Shown here: piece by piece, positions 1 through 6,409 of the stretch
Numbering within the stretch: position 1 is the stretch's first letter
How the letters are laid out: every line of letters begins with the position of its first letter
Source of the DNA: an uncultured Eubacterium sp.
GTDB taxonomy: Bacteria; Bacillota; Clostridia; Lachnospirales; Lachnospiraceae
Length of the DNA: 6,440 nucleotides
Direction: 5' to 3'
Assembly (NCBI GenBank): GCA_946412445.1
Contig: CAMKHH010000073.1
Span: 1 to 6,440 of the forward strand
Notes under the pieces: generated by a model
Seen by the model: the letters and a program-made list of their open reading frames with translations, nothing else
Databases searched by the model: none
What the model was told of the DNA's origin: nothing
Program-made: the position numbers and the translations under genes

Positions 1-44
1 AAAATATAGATTGTCATTCTTTATCAATATAGAGAAAAAATTAA

Positions 45-60
45 ATTTTGTTTACAAAAT
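45..60. repeat. Perfect dyad over the murA -35 element
   Basis: ATTTTGT (45-51) and ACAAAAT (54-60) are perfect inverted 7-base arms around a TT centre. The right arm covers most of the predicted -35 hexamer, so a repressor bound here could block the murA promoter. AT-rich DNA throws up short dyads by chance, and I cannot match this one to a known regulator box, so its role as an operator is an inference. Confidence 0.35.
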
Positions 61-79
61 CTTTGAGTTGGGTTAATAT
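51..79 (+). promoter_or_regulatory. Putative sigma-A promoter of murA
   Basis: The -35 candidate TTTACA (51-56, 5 of 6 to consensus) is separated by 17 bases from the -10 candidate TAATAT (74-79, 4 of 6). This would start transcription near 85-87 and give a leader of roughly 73 bases before murA. An overlapping alternative -10, TATATA at 77-82, would need a 20-base spacer. The prediction is based on consensus matching by eye only. Confidence 0.5.
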
Positions 80-102
80 ATAGTGACAGAAGGATAATGA
101 AA

Positions 103-135
103 ATGAAAATCGGTTATTCTATGAGGGTAAGATAA
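103..135 (+). CDS. Possible leader mini-ORF upstream of murA (10 codons)
   Basis: An ATG at 103 opens a reading frame MKIGYSMRVR that ends with TAA at 133-135. It sits eight bases downstream of a good SD-like AGAAGGA at 88-94. An in-frame ATG at 97 would add two residues but lies too close to the SD. The frame ends 23 bases before the murA start. The SD would fall almost at the predicted transcript 5' end, which weakens the case unless transcription starts further upstream. No similar peptide is known to me. It may be a regulatory leader peptide or a chance ORF. Confidence 0.22.
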   Translation: MKIGYSMRVR

Positions 136-138
136 CCG
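111..138 (+). repeat. Inverted repeat in the murA leader
   Basis: CGGTTAT (111-117) is the exact reverse complement of ATAACCG (132-138), giving a 7-bp stem with a 14-base loop in the leader RNA. The stem overlaps the end and stop codon of the candidate mini-ORF and lies 9 bases before the murA SD. It is a weak stem and no U-run follows it, so it is not a terminator. Confidence 0.3.
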
Positions 139-158
139 GAATAATAAAGAGGTGGCTC

Positions 159-1451
159 ATGGAACAATATGTAATAAGAGGGGGAAATCCTCTCGTTGGC
201 GAGGTGGAAATTGGGGGAGCCAAGAACGCAGCGCTTGCAATACTGACAGCAGCAGTTATGACAGATGAAACTGTCCGGATTGAGAATTTACCGGATGTCA
301 GTGATATCAACGTACTTCTTGAGGCAATTTCTGTAATTGGAGCAACAGTGGAACGTATTGACCGCCATACGGTCAAGATCAATGGATCGACCATTGGTTC
401 TATCAGTGTAGATTATGAATTCATTAAGAAAATTCGTGCTTCTTACTATTTGTTAGGAGCATTGTTAGGAAAATATAAAAAAGCAGAGGTTCCGCTTCCG
501 GGAGGATGCAATATAGGCAGCCGCCCGATTGATCAGCATCTAAAAGGCTTCCGTGCGCTTGGAGCCACAGTGGATATTTTACATGGAGCGATTTTTGCTT
601 CCGCAGAGAATTTGACAGGCAGCCATATCTTTTTGGATATGGTATCTGTAGGAGCAACGATTAACATTATGATGGCCGCATCTATGGCGAAAGGAAATAC
701 AATTATTGAAAATGCCGCCCGTGAACCTCATGTTGTGGATGTTGCCAACTTTTTAAACAGTATGGGAGCTAACATCAAAGGAGCCGGTACGGATGTCATC
801 CGTATCCGGGGCGTGGAGTGTCTTCACGGAACAACATATTCTATTGTTCCGGACATGATTGAAGCGGGAACTTATATGTTTGCAGCTGCAGCTACAAAGG
901 GCGATGTACTGATAAAGAATGTGATTCCAAAGCATCTTGAAGCTATGACGGCAAAGCTGGAAGAGATTGGGTGCGATGTGGAAGAGTTTGATGATTCTGT
1001 TCGTGTAAGTGCGGTAAAGCGGCTGGGGCGGACGCATGTGAAAACATTGCCTTACCCTGGATTTCCAACAGATATGCAGCCGCAGATTTCTGTAGCACTG
1101 GCACTTGCTAATGGAACAAGTATTGTAACAGAAAGTATTTTTGAAAACCGGTTTAAATACGCAGATGAATTATCCCGGATGGGTGCCTGTGTAAAGGTGG
1201 AGGGTAATACGGCAATTATTGATGGCGTGGAAGGTTTTACAGGAGCAAGAGTCAGTGCGCCTGATTTGCGGGCAGGAGCGGCACTTGTGATAGCAGGCCT
1301 TGCTGCAGAAGGATTCACTGTAGTGGATGACATTGTTTACATTCAGCGTGGATATGAGGACTTTGAAGGAAAGCTTAAGAGTCTGGGAGCTGAAATTGAG
1401 AAAGTATCCAGTGAAAAGGAAATCCAAAAGTATAAACTTCAGATTGTGTAA
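159..1451 (+). CDS. murA: UDP-N-acetylglucosamine 1-carboxyvinyltransferase (MurA, MurZ/MurAB-like)
   Basis: This cytoplasmic enzyme transfers enolpyruvate from PEP to UDP-N-acetylglucosamine, the first committed step of peptidoglycan synthesis. At 430 residues it is full length (family about 420-435) and shows the two-lobed EPSP-synthase-like pattern. The key residues are visible at nearly the E. coli numbering: K22-N23 in GGAKNAA, R93 in KIRASYYLLG, the catalytic and fosfomycin-target cysteine C117 in PGGCNIGSRPID, D305 in GFPTDMQ, R371 in DLRAGAA, and R397 in QRGYED. The RASYYLLGALLG stretch resembles the second Gram-positive paralogue (B. subtilis MurAB/MurZ) more than MurAA. The ATG start is supported by an SD-like AGAGGTG at 148-154 with 4-5 bases of spacing. 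It is the only plus-strand gene and ends at a strong hairpin shared with the convergent racemase gene. The cysteine at 117 predicts fosfomycin sensitivity of the enzyme itself. The family call is secure; the paralogue assignment is less so. Confidence 0.97.
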   Translation: MEQYVIRGGNPLVGEVEIGGAKNAALAILTAAVMTDETVRIENLPDVSDINVLLEAISVIGATVERIDRHTVKINGSTIGSISVDYEFIKKIRASYYLLGALLGKYKKAEVPLPGGCNIGSRPIDQHLKGFRALGATVDILHGAIFASAENLTGSHIFLDMVSVGATINIMMAASMAKGNTIIENAAREPHVVDVANFLNSMGANIKGAGTDVIRIRGVECLHGTTYSIVPDMIEAGTYMFAAAATKGDVLIKNVIPKHLEAMTAKLEEIGCDVEEFDDSVRVSAVKRLGRTHVKTLPYPGFPTDMQPQISVALALANGTSIVTESIFENRFKYADELSRMGACVKVEGNTAIIDGVEGFTGARVSAPDLRAGAALVIAGLAAEGFTVVDDIVYIQRGYEDFEGKLKSLGAEIEKVSSEKEIQKYKLQIV

Positions 1452-1457
1452 TTTTTT

Positions 1458-1509
1458 ATCCATAAAAGCTGCGTTGGTTCCATTACCTACGCAGCTTTTA
1501 TGGATTTTT
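1458..1509. terminator. Bidirectional intrinsic terminator between murA and the convergent racemase gene
   Basis: ATCCATAAAAGCTGCGT (1458-1474) and ACGCAGCTTTTATGGAT (1489-1505) form a perfect 17-bp stem. After one T-T mismatch, GGT/ACC adds three more pairs around a six-base loop. On the plus strand the right arm runs into TTTTT (1505-1509), the classic murA terminator. The GC core GCTGCGT/ACGCAGC is flanked by AAAA and TTTT in both directions, so minus-strand RNA also gets UUUU after its core. The left arm starts 7 bases after the murA stop, and the far end lies about 10 bases beyond the racemase stop, as expected for a shared terminator of convergent genes. Confidence 0.9.
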
Positions 1510-1518
1510 CTGTATAAA

Positions 1519-2709
1519 TCAGATATTTAGGTTATGCTTAAGAACATCACTGTGAGAGAAAGCTTCCGGCGCTATCAGTCCTGTCTGAGCGGAAAATAGC
1601 AGCCATCTGGATTTGCTTAGCTCCAACTCTTCAGAAGCTATAAGGACTCGCTCTACCTTTTGGGGAACAAAGAGAGGATTCACTTCAATTCGAACCTGGT
1701 CGCCAATCAGATACCCTCCGTCTGTCAAATCCACAAGCAGGTGGTTCAAGCCGATTTTTCCAAGAACCGGAACAGGGATGTCGTCTATCCTTACATACTT
1801 TCTCCGGGTCCGATAAGTAACCAGATTTTTCAGAATACTTAAGAACTGTATAAAAATTGACATTTCACCATCCTGACTTCCAATAAAAACACCATCTGAA
1901 TATCCTGCCTGAACGATCCCCACTTTGGTATCTCTTTTTAATTTTAACTTTCCGTCATAGCCGATTTGTTTTCCCCTTTTTTGAATCGAGGTTATATAAA
2001 CAGGAGATTCAAGCCAGACTGCTCTTCGGAAAGCATTTTCTCCATGGATACATCCCAGCAGCAAGGAACCGAGTCTTATGGCATCAAATCCCAGGTCTCC
2101 AAATTCACAAAAGGATTTACTGGCGGAAGCATGGGTCATACCATAGGAAATTCCCATGCTTGTAAGCATATGGAGTGCTTTTTCAAAGTTATGAAGCTGC
2201 AAACGAACATTCTTTTTAAATCTACTCCCATTGGTGGCAAAATGTGTATAACATCCTTCAATTCTGGCACCGGATGTGCATAATCTTATTGTTTCCGGCT
2301 CATCCCATGGAAATCCATATCTTCCAAGACCGGTATCAAGTGCAAGATGGACGCGCGGTATGATTTTTGTATGGGCAGAGGCTTCTTTTAGTATATCTGC
2401 CTGCTCGTAACTGCCAAGAGAAAATATGATATTCTGAATTAAGAGATGAGAGCACTCCTCCACTGATAATTCAGGAGTGAGAAGAAGAATATCATCCTTG
2501 CATCCAAGGTTTCTTAAAGTATAAGCTTCTCCAGGACTGGAGACGGCATAAAAATCTATTTTACTGCTGTGCAGAATTTCATAAGCGTTTTTTAGCCCTA
2601 TGCCATAGCCGTTCTCTTTCACTACAGCAATAATGCGTTTATCCGTGCGAGTCCGAATTTCTCTCACATTTTGCCGGATTGCTGTTTCATGTATCATAAG
2701 TGTCGTCAT
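1519..2709 (-). CDS. alr: Alanine racemase family protein (PLP-dependent, divergent)
   Basis: By family this enzyme would use pyridoxal phosphate to interconvert L- and D-alanine, feeding D-Ala into peptidoglycan. The fold-type III barrel and C-terminal beta domain are both present. Conserved features are the PLP lysine K31 in AVVKENGYG, Y35, R130 in LDTGLGR, H156 in YTHFAT, R212 in DAIRLG, and the catalytic tyrosine Y270 in AGYSDG. Several residues depart from the family: the usual C/S-M-D-Q is replaced by GLNH (320-323), the Y354 equivalent seems to be F347, and the Asn of HxANS appears as Ala (HASAS, 193-197). About 20 extra residues, partly hydrophobic, occur near 280-305, and the last 40 residues are unfamiliar. 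The start follows a strong GAAGGGGG SD (2717-2724) with 7 bases of spacing. It lies 100 bases downstream of the lipoprotein gene on the same strand. Family is confident; substrate (Ala, Ser or another) and activity are uncertain, so the symbol is provisional. Confidence 0.85.
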   Translation of the reverse strand: MTTLMIHETAIRQNVREIRTRTDKRIIAVVKENGYGIGLKNAYEILHSSKIDFYAVSSPGEAYTLRNLGCKDDILLLTPELSVEECSHLLIQNIIFSLGSYEQADILKEASAHTKIIPRVHLALDTGLGRYGFPWDEPETIRLCTSGARIEGCYTHFATNGSRFKKNVRLQLHNFEKALHMLTSMGISYGMTHASASKSFCEFGDLGFDAIRLGSLLLGCIHGENAFRRAVWLESPVYITSIQKRGKQIGYDGKLKLKRDTKVGIVQAGYSDGVFIGSQDGEMSIFIQFLSILKNLVTYRTRRKYVRIDDIPVPVLGKIGLNHLLVDLTDGGYLIGDQVRIEVNPLFVPQKVERVLIASEELELSKSRWLLFSAQTGLIAPEAFSHSDVLKHNLNI

Positions 2710-2752
2710 AATAAATCCCCCTTCATCTGACCAGGATAATGGCTATAGATAA

Positions 2753-2761
2753 AGTATATCA
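2753..2761 (-). promoter_or_regulatory. Candidate extended -10 promoter for the racemase gene
   Basis: Read on the minus strand, the site is TGATATACT: a TG-n extension directly before TATACT (5 of 6 to the -10 consensus). A TTTACG that could serve as -35 lies at 2774-2779 with a short 15-base spacer, so activity would rest mainly on the extended -10. Transcription would begin near 2746, giving an untranslated leader of about 37 bases that contains the SD. Independent transcription of the racemase is therefore possible. Confidence 0.4.
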
Positions 2762-2788
2762 GAGGGATATTTCCGTAAATTCGATTTC

Positions 2789-2830
2789 TTGTAACTAAGT
2801 TGCAACAAGTTACAATTCCAGAATTGTAAC
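2789..2830. repeat. Nested inverted repeats built on TTGTAAC
   Basis: The heptamer TTGTAAC or its complement occurs three times in 42 bases: 2789-2795, 2809-2815 (as GTTACAA) and 2824-2830. TTGTAACT (2789-2796) pairs with AGTTACAA (2808-2815) around the inner palindrome GTTGCAAC (2799-2806). The middle copy, extended as GTTACAATTC (2809-2818), is also perfectly complementary to GAATTGTAAC (2821-2830). The middle copy can pair with either side but not both. The cluster covers the last codons of the lipoprotein gene and the first 21 bases of the gap before the racemase. No U-run follows on the minus strand, so it is not a standard intrinsic terminator; it could be an operator, an RNA switch or an mRNA 3'-end stabiliser. 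Confidence 0.6.
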
Positions 2831-4168
2831 TTTATGCTCGGTTGCCTGGGGCATTTTATCTAAAAAGTCTTCAAGTGCGAAACCATATGATTCGGCTTCA
2901 TATGCAAAGGTGCTAAGGGATTCCTGGTTTTGAGTACGTATAATAATATGTCTGTCATCCGGTGTGATGCGTATATCCGAGATATTGTCCTTTGTCTGAT
3001 AGAGAAGAACTTTATCAGATAGTGTGGAGGGATTATTATCTACACAGGTATACAGGTAGACGATGGAATCCTCATCCCCATAGTGGTCAACCTGAATCAG
3101 ATGACTTTCATCGTTAGTCAGGACAATATCACTGTTCTCCATGTAGGATATTTTGGACAGTTTCATATCAGGGTAATCCAAGCTGATAAAATAATTAAAC
3201 TCCCCATATTCATCCCTGGCACAGAGGTAATGATCGGTGATTTGAGAAAAAATAAAAGGTGGTGCTTCCTTCCCCCGTTCGGAATAATAATCAGAACTCA
3301 TCGAGAGTCTTTTGTCAGCCGATAAATCTGCAATATAAAAATTATAATTATATGGTAAGGCAGCTAATATCTTCGTACCAAAAACATTGGAGAGTACTTG
3401 CTTATTTATGGAAAGCTCAAACCCGTCGGTATTCTCATATTCCTGATTTTCAATGCAAAAGTACTCTGTTTGTCCACGATTCAGGTTATAGGACATCACT
3501 TCCATGAGAAGATTACCGTATTCTTCTGAATAAAAAGTTTTTTCATCCATGGATGCTGCTTCAGAAACGGTTTTATCGGAATATTTGTCTATAACTTTAG
3601 GAAGCCTCTTCGATGCATAATAAAAGAAGATGGTACTGCTGTCTCCGGACCATGTGTAGTCCAGCATCAGATTTGGTTCAGGATTTGGAAGGGCAGCAAT
3701 CTGGCTCGTATTCTGCTCCGGAATTGAATACAGGTTTAAAAACACCTGAGATTTGTCTTCGCTGTACGCGTCGTAAAGAAGATATTTTCCATCAGGAGAC
3801 AATTGCATTTGATTGTACTCTATGGGACCGAGATTTGCATATTCTTCATAAAATCCATATCGGATATCCACCTTGTTAATGATAACATCCTCTCCCCTTC
3901 TTCCATCCAGAGTATAAAGAAGATGTTCCGTCCCCGACCAGCCGATTGAGCTGAATAATTCTTTGCTTGAAAAAGATAAATCGCTGGAGGAGTATTGATA
4001 CTGATAAATCCTTTTGAGACTCCAGTCTTCATCTGAGGGTTGAGTTTTTGCAGCTTTATCAGAAGTTTCAACAGGAAGAACAATTGTTTTCTGATAGTTC
4101 TGATAAGAACAGCCCGAGAGTAGTGAGATAGAAAGAAAAAGTACCGCAGCTTTATATATTTTTCGCAT
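2810..4168 (-). CDS. Membrane lipoprotein, predicted beta-propeller (PD40/TolB-like), partner of the two-component system
   Basis: This 452-residue protein has a lipoprotein signal peptide: basic MRKIYK, hydrophobic AAVLFLSISLL, and lipobox LSGC with the lipidated cysteine at 20. It should be anchored on the outer face of the membrane. The rest is soluble, rich in Asp/Glu, Ser and Tyr, and carries spaced propeller-blade signatures: IGWSGTEHLLYT (75-86), QLSPDGKYLLYD (122-133, a good PD40 match), TWSGDSSTIFFYY (172-184), VLTNDESHLIQV (349-360) and IRITPDDRHIII (399-410). No enzymatic motif is visible. The ATG at 4166-4168 is preferred over an upstream in-frame TTG because a perfect AGGAGG lies 9 bases before it and the signal peptide begins there. 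The gene overlaps the kinase gene by 17 bases, implying coupled translation. A role as sensor accessory or kinase modulator is inferred from gene order alone; I do not recognise a named family. Confidence 0.85.
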   Translation of the reverse strand: MRKIYKAAVLFLSISLLSGCSYQNYQKTIVLPVETSDKAAKTQPSDEDWSLKRIYQYQYSSSDLSFSSKELFSSIGWSGTEHLLYTLDGRRGEDVIINKVDIRYGFYEEYANLGPIEYNQMQLSPDGKYLLYDAYSEDKSQVFLNLYSIPEQNTSQIAALPNPEPNLMLDYTWSGDSSTIFFYYASKRLPKVIDKYSDKTVSEAASMDEKTFYSEEYGNLLMEVMSYNLNRGQTEYFCIENQEYENTDGFELSINKQVLSNVFGTKILAALPYNYNFYIADLSADKRLSMSSDYYSERGKEAPPFIFSQITDHYLCARDEYGEFNYFISLDYPDMKLSKISYMENSDIVLTNDESHLIQVDHYGDEDSIVYLYTCVDNNPSTLSDKVLLYQTKDNISDIRITPDDRHIIIRTQNQESLSTFAYEAESYGFALEDFLDKMPQATEHKVTILEL

Positions 4169-5696
4169 ATTCGTGATCCTCCTCGTACAGAGCAAAGCTT
4201 ACTGTAAATGTTGTGAGTTCGTCAGGTTTGCTTTCAGCAGTAATTTCCCCATGATGTTCTTCCACAATTTTACGGCAGATGGAAAGACCCAGCCCGGCGC
4301 TGCCCATCTCACGGGACTGTTCTTTATCCACCCGGTAAAAGGGATCAAAGATAGAATCCAGTTCCTCCAAGGGGATTCCGGATCCCTTATTGCTGATTTG
4401 TATAACCGCTTTTTCTCCCCACAGAGATGCCGATGCAATAATTGGCTCTTTGGCCTGTCCGTATTTAATTGCATTGTCAATTAAGTTAATAAATAGCTGT
4501 CGGATGCGTTCTTCATGACCCAAAATCATTAATACAGAGGTGGTTTCTGTAAGAATATCATTTTCGTAGCGCCTGGCTTTCAGCGACATGGAGGCGGCAA
4601 CAGAATTTAATGTGGAGGATATGTTAAATGGCACCAATTGCGTATGAAGCTCCTTATCTGACATCTCCAACAGTTGTATTACCATCTGATGAAGGCGGCT
4701 GCTTTCGTGTTGAATATGTGTGAGTGCAGTATGAAACAGTTCTTCATCCTCAAGCCCATCTGCTTCCAGAAGCTGTGCATAACCCTTGATGGTTGTCAGC
4801 GGCGTTTTCAGTTCATGGGTTACGTTGTTGTAGAACTCTTGCTTGCTGTTAAGCAGCTGAAGAATATTATTTCTATCCTCCTGAATTTTCGTAAACTGTT
4901 TTTCTATGGTTCTCAACATCAATCTGTAATTCCTTGAAAGCTGACCCAGTTCATCCTGCCTTCCGCTTAAGGATTTCCCAATCAGGTTTCCGGTGCTGAG
5001 TTTATTCTGATTCATGTCATCTGCAACTTGGGTGGAGATTTTACTTAAAGTCTGAATTGGAAGAATAATTTTTGACAGCAGGAATAACATAAAGCCGGAA
5101 AACAGAAGTAAAATAATCAAGGTAATTTGCAAAATAGTACGGGCAATATCATCAAATTGCTTGTATTGACCGGAATAATCCAGATAATAAGTGATGATTC
5201 CCAGATCTTTTCCTGCAATGACTAAAGGCATGGAAAACCAGACATCATAGATTCCTCCACTATCTGATATTAACTGATATGCGGCCCTTCCCTTGCCCGC
5301 AGTACGAAAGGCATCACTATCTATAATATTTTCAGAGAGGCCGTTATGCTTCTCTCCAAATCCATAATCAATGATGAAGGTACCATCCGTTGTAAATAAT
5401 ATGAGACTATTATGGCTGGTATTATAAAGCTCTTCCGCAATTTCGGAGGCAGAATTAACATAACTGTATTCATCATTGTTCTGATCATTCAGCATTAGCA
5501 GCTGGCGGACATATACTTCTGTATTGCTTTGGAGCTTTTGCAGGTCAGAAGTGATCTGAGACTGTATATTTCTGTTCATCATTGCAGTAACCAGAAAATA
5601 TAAAAGAAATCCGCTGAAAGTGAGCAGCATAAGGAGGCTTGCAGTCATTTTAAACCGGATACCATTCCAGAACCTGACTTTATTTCGTTGGTTCAT
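4152..5696 (-). CDS. Sensor histidine kinase with HAMP domain, partner of the adjacent OmpR-family regulator
   Basis: A 514-residue membrane kinase that autophosphorylates on histidine and passes the phosphate to its regulator. Domains in order: TM1 (about 17-39), an extracytoplasmic sensor of about 145 residues (about 40-187) with a PAS/Cache-like stretch LILFTTDGTFIID (98-110), TM2 (about 188-209), HAMP (210-265, with P213 and DELGQL), a dimerisation/phosphoacceptor domain with H294 in THELKTPLTTIKGY, and an ATPase domain. Its N box is NLIDNAIKYG (404-413), G1 box SNKGSGI (435-441), F box FDPFYR (450-455) and G2 box GSAGLGLSI (465-473). E295 and T298 keep the ExxT phosphatase motif. G1 has Asn where Asp is most usual, a variant I believe occurs in working kinases. 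The ATG at 5694-5696 is preferred over a TTG at 5712-5714, which lacks an SD. It overlaps the regulator gene by 17 bases. The signal sensed is unknown. Confidence 0.95.
   Translation of the reverse strand: MNQRNKVRFWNGIRFKMTASLLMLLTFSGFLLYFLVTAMMNRNIQSQITSDLQKLQSNTEVYVRQLLMLNDQNNDEYSYVNSASEIAEELYNTSHNSLILFTTDGTFIIDYGFGEKHNGLSENIIDSDAFRTAGKGRAAYQLISDSGGIYDVWFSMPLVIAGKDLGIITYYLDYSGQYKQFDDIARTILQITLIILLLFSGFMLFLLSKIILPIQTLSKISTQVADDMNQNKLSTGNLIGKSLSGRQDELGQLSRNYRLMLRTIEKQFTKIQEDRNNILQLLNSKQEFYNNVTHELKTPLTTIKGYAQLLEADGLEDEELFHTALTHIQHESSRLHQMVIQLLEMSDKELHTQLVPFNISSTLNSVAASMSLKARRYENDILTETTSVLMILGHEERIRQLFINLIDNAIKYGQAKEPIIASASLWGEKAVIQISNKGSGIPLEELDSIFDPFYRVDKEQSREMGSAGLGLSICRKIVEEHHGEITAESKPDELTTFTVSFALYEEDHEYAKNI
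4178..4183 (-). promoter_or_regulatory. SD that sets the lipoprotein gene start
   Basis: On the minus strand this is a perfect AGGAGG inside the 3' end of the kinase gene, 9 bases before the ATG at 4166-4168. It selects that ATG over the TTG at 4193-4195, which has no comparable site, and lets ribosomes ending the kinase reach the next start. Confidence 0.8.
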
Positions 5697-6369
5697 ACTT
5701 ATACCCCACTCCAAAGACTGTTACCAGAGCATTTCCCAGTTCTGTTTTTTTCCTCAGTCTCTGTACGTGAATATCCACAGTTCTTGTATCCCCTTCAAAA
5801 TCATATCCCCATATCTGATCCAATAACTGGGAGCGGGTGAATACCTGTTTTGGATGGCTGGCAAAAAAATACAGCAGTTCAAACTCCTTTGGTGTAAGTT
5901 CGATTCGCACATTATTTTGGGTGACCGTCCACTCCTTTTCAGAAATAATCAGATCTTCCATGTAAAGCAGGGAAGAGGGAGTACTATGTATGCCAGACAC
6001 CTTTTCATAGCGCCGAAGGATGGTTTTTACCCTGGCAATCACTTCTCTTAAATCAAAAGGCTTTGTAATATAATCGTCTGCTCCGGTTTCCAGACCGTAA
6101 AGCTTATCATCTATATTACTTCTGGCGGTTAACATGGCAATCGGAATATTATAGCTTTCCGTAAGCATTCTGCACACATCAACGCCACTTAAGTCTGGAA
6201 GCATCCAGTCCAGAAGGACGATATCCGGCCGGTTATCCCTTGCAGCCGTCAATCCATCGGATCCCGTATAAACGCAGCGGACAGAAAAGCCTTCTTTTTT
6301 AAAGCCATAAGCCAGGATTTCTGCAATAGGTTTTTCGTCTTCTATAATCAATATTTGCTTATCTGTCAT
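5680..6369 (-). CDS. OmpR/PhoB-family DNA-binding response regulator
   Basis: A 229-residue cytoplasmic transcription factor. The receiver domain (about 4-118) has the acidic pair E10-D11, phosphoacceptor D54 in VLLDWMLPD, T81 in MLTAR, and K103 in ITKPFD. The winged-helix DNA-binding domain (about 130-226) has the typical LTPKEFELLYFFASHP, the recognition region around RTVDIHVQRLRKK, and the final hairpin GVGYKYEP. The usual Arg before GVGYK is Phe here (VFGVGYK). Length is normal. The start ATG is preceded by a G-rich SD, AGGGGGG at 6375-6381. It is first in an operon with the kinase and lipoprotein genes and is surely the kinase's partner. WalR/PhoP-like regulators have this architecture, but I cannot name the orthologue. 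Targets may include its own promoter, a common habit of the family, though no direct-repeat binding site is obvious. Confidence 0.96.
   Translation of the reverse strand: MTDKQILIIEDEKPIAEILAYGFKKEGFSVRCVYTGSDGLTAARDNRPDIVLLDWMLPDLSGVDVCRMLTESYNIPIAMLTARSNIDDKLYGLETGADDYITKPFDLREVIARVKTILRRYEKVSGIHSTPSSLLYMEDLIISEKEWTVTQNNVRIELTPKEFELLYFFASHPKQVFTRSQLLDQIWGYDFEGDTRTVDIHVQRLRKKTELGNALVTVFGVGYKYEPTK
5704..5712 (-). promoter_or_regulatory. SD that sets the kinase gene start
   Basis: Read on the minus strand the segment is GGAGTGGGG, ending 7 bases before the ATG at 5694-5696. It lies inside the end of the regulator gene, consistent with coupled translation. The alternative TTG at 5712-5714 would start within this SD and has no purine-rich site of its own. 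Confidence 0.6.
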
Positions 6370-6390
6370 GACTTCCCCCCTTTTTCCTCT

Positions 6391-6407
6391 GTAAATTCTT
6401 GATTTAC
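6391..6407. repeat. Inverted repeat at the predicted operon transcription start
   Basis: GTAAAT (6391-6396) and ATTTAC (6402-6407) are perfect inverted arms five bases apart. They lie at and just after the predicted start of transcription, between the -10 element and the SD. The site could be an operator. The arms are short and AT-rich, so chance is a fair alternative. Confidence 0.3.
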
Positions 6408-6409
6408 TA

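Noticed and set aside
44..60. CodY or Rex operator at the murA promoter
   Set aside because: The dyad has the wrong central sequence and spacing for AATTTTCWGAAAATT, and lacks the TTGTGA half-sites of Rex.
1..158. Riboswitch or T-box in the murA leader
   Set aside because: The leader is short and AT-rich; I recognise no conserved T-box, specifier loop or riboswitch core.
119..1463. Several minus-strand reading frames of 77-97 codons opposite murA
   Set aside because: They lie wholly or largely within a clear murA gene, show no family motifs or suitable SD, and have low-complexity composition expected of antisense frames.
1327..1530. Plus-strand 67-codon frame starting inside murA and reading through the terminator
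   Set aside because: It shares DNA with the MurA C-terminus in another frame and translates the hairpin; no protein character.
2789..2830. Inverted repeats as an intrinsic terminator of the lipoprotein gene
   Set aside because: On the minus strand the hairpins are followed by mixed sequence without a U-run, and the stems are AT-rich.
4169..4195. Upstream TTG start adding nine residues to the lipoprotein
   Set aside because: It lacks an SD and would put nine extra residues before a typical lipoprotein signal peptide; the ATG at 4166-4168 has a perfect AGGAGG.
5620..6051. Plus-strand frames of 65-68 codons opposite the kinase and regulator genes
   Set aside because: These are antisense shadows of well-supported domains without recognisable motifs.
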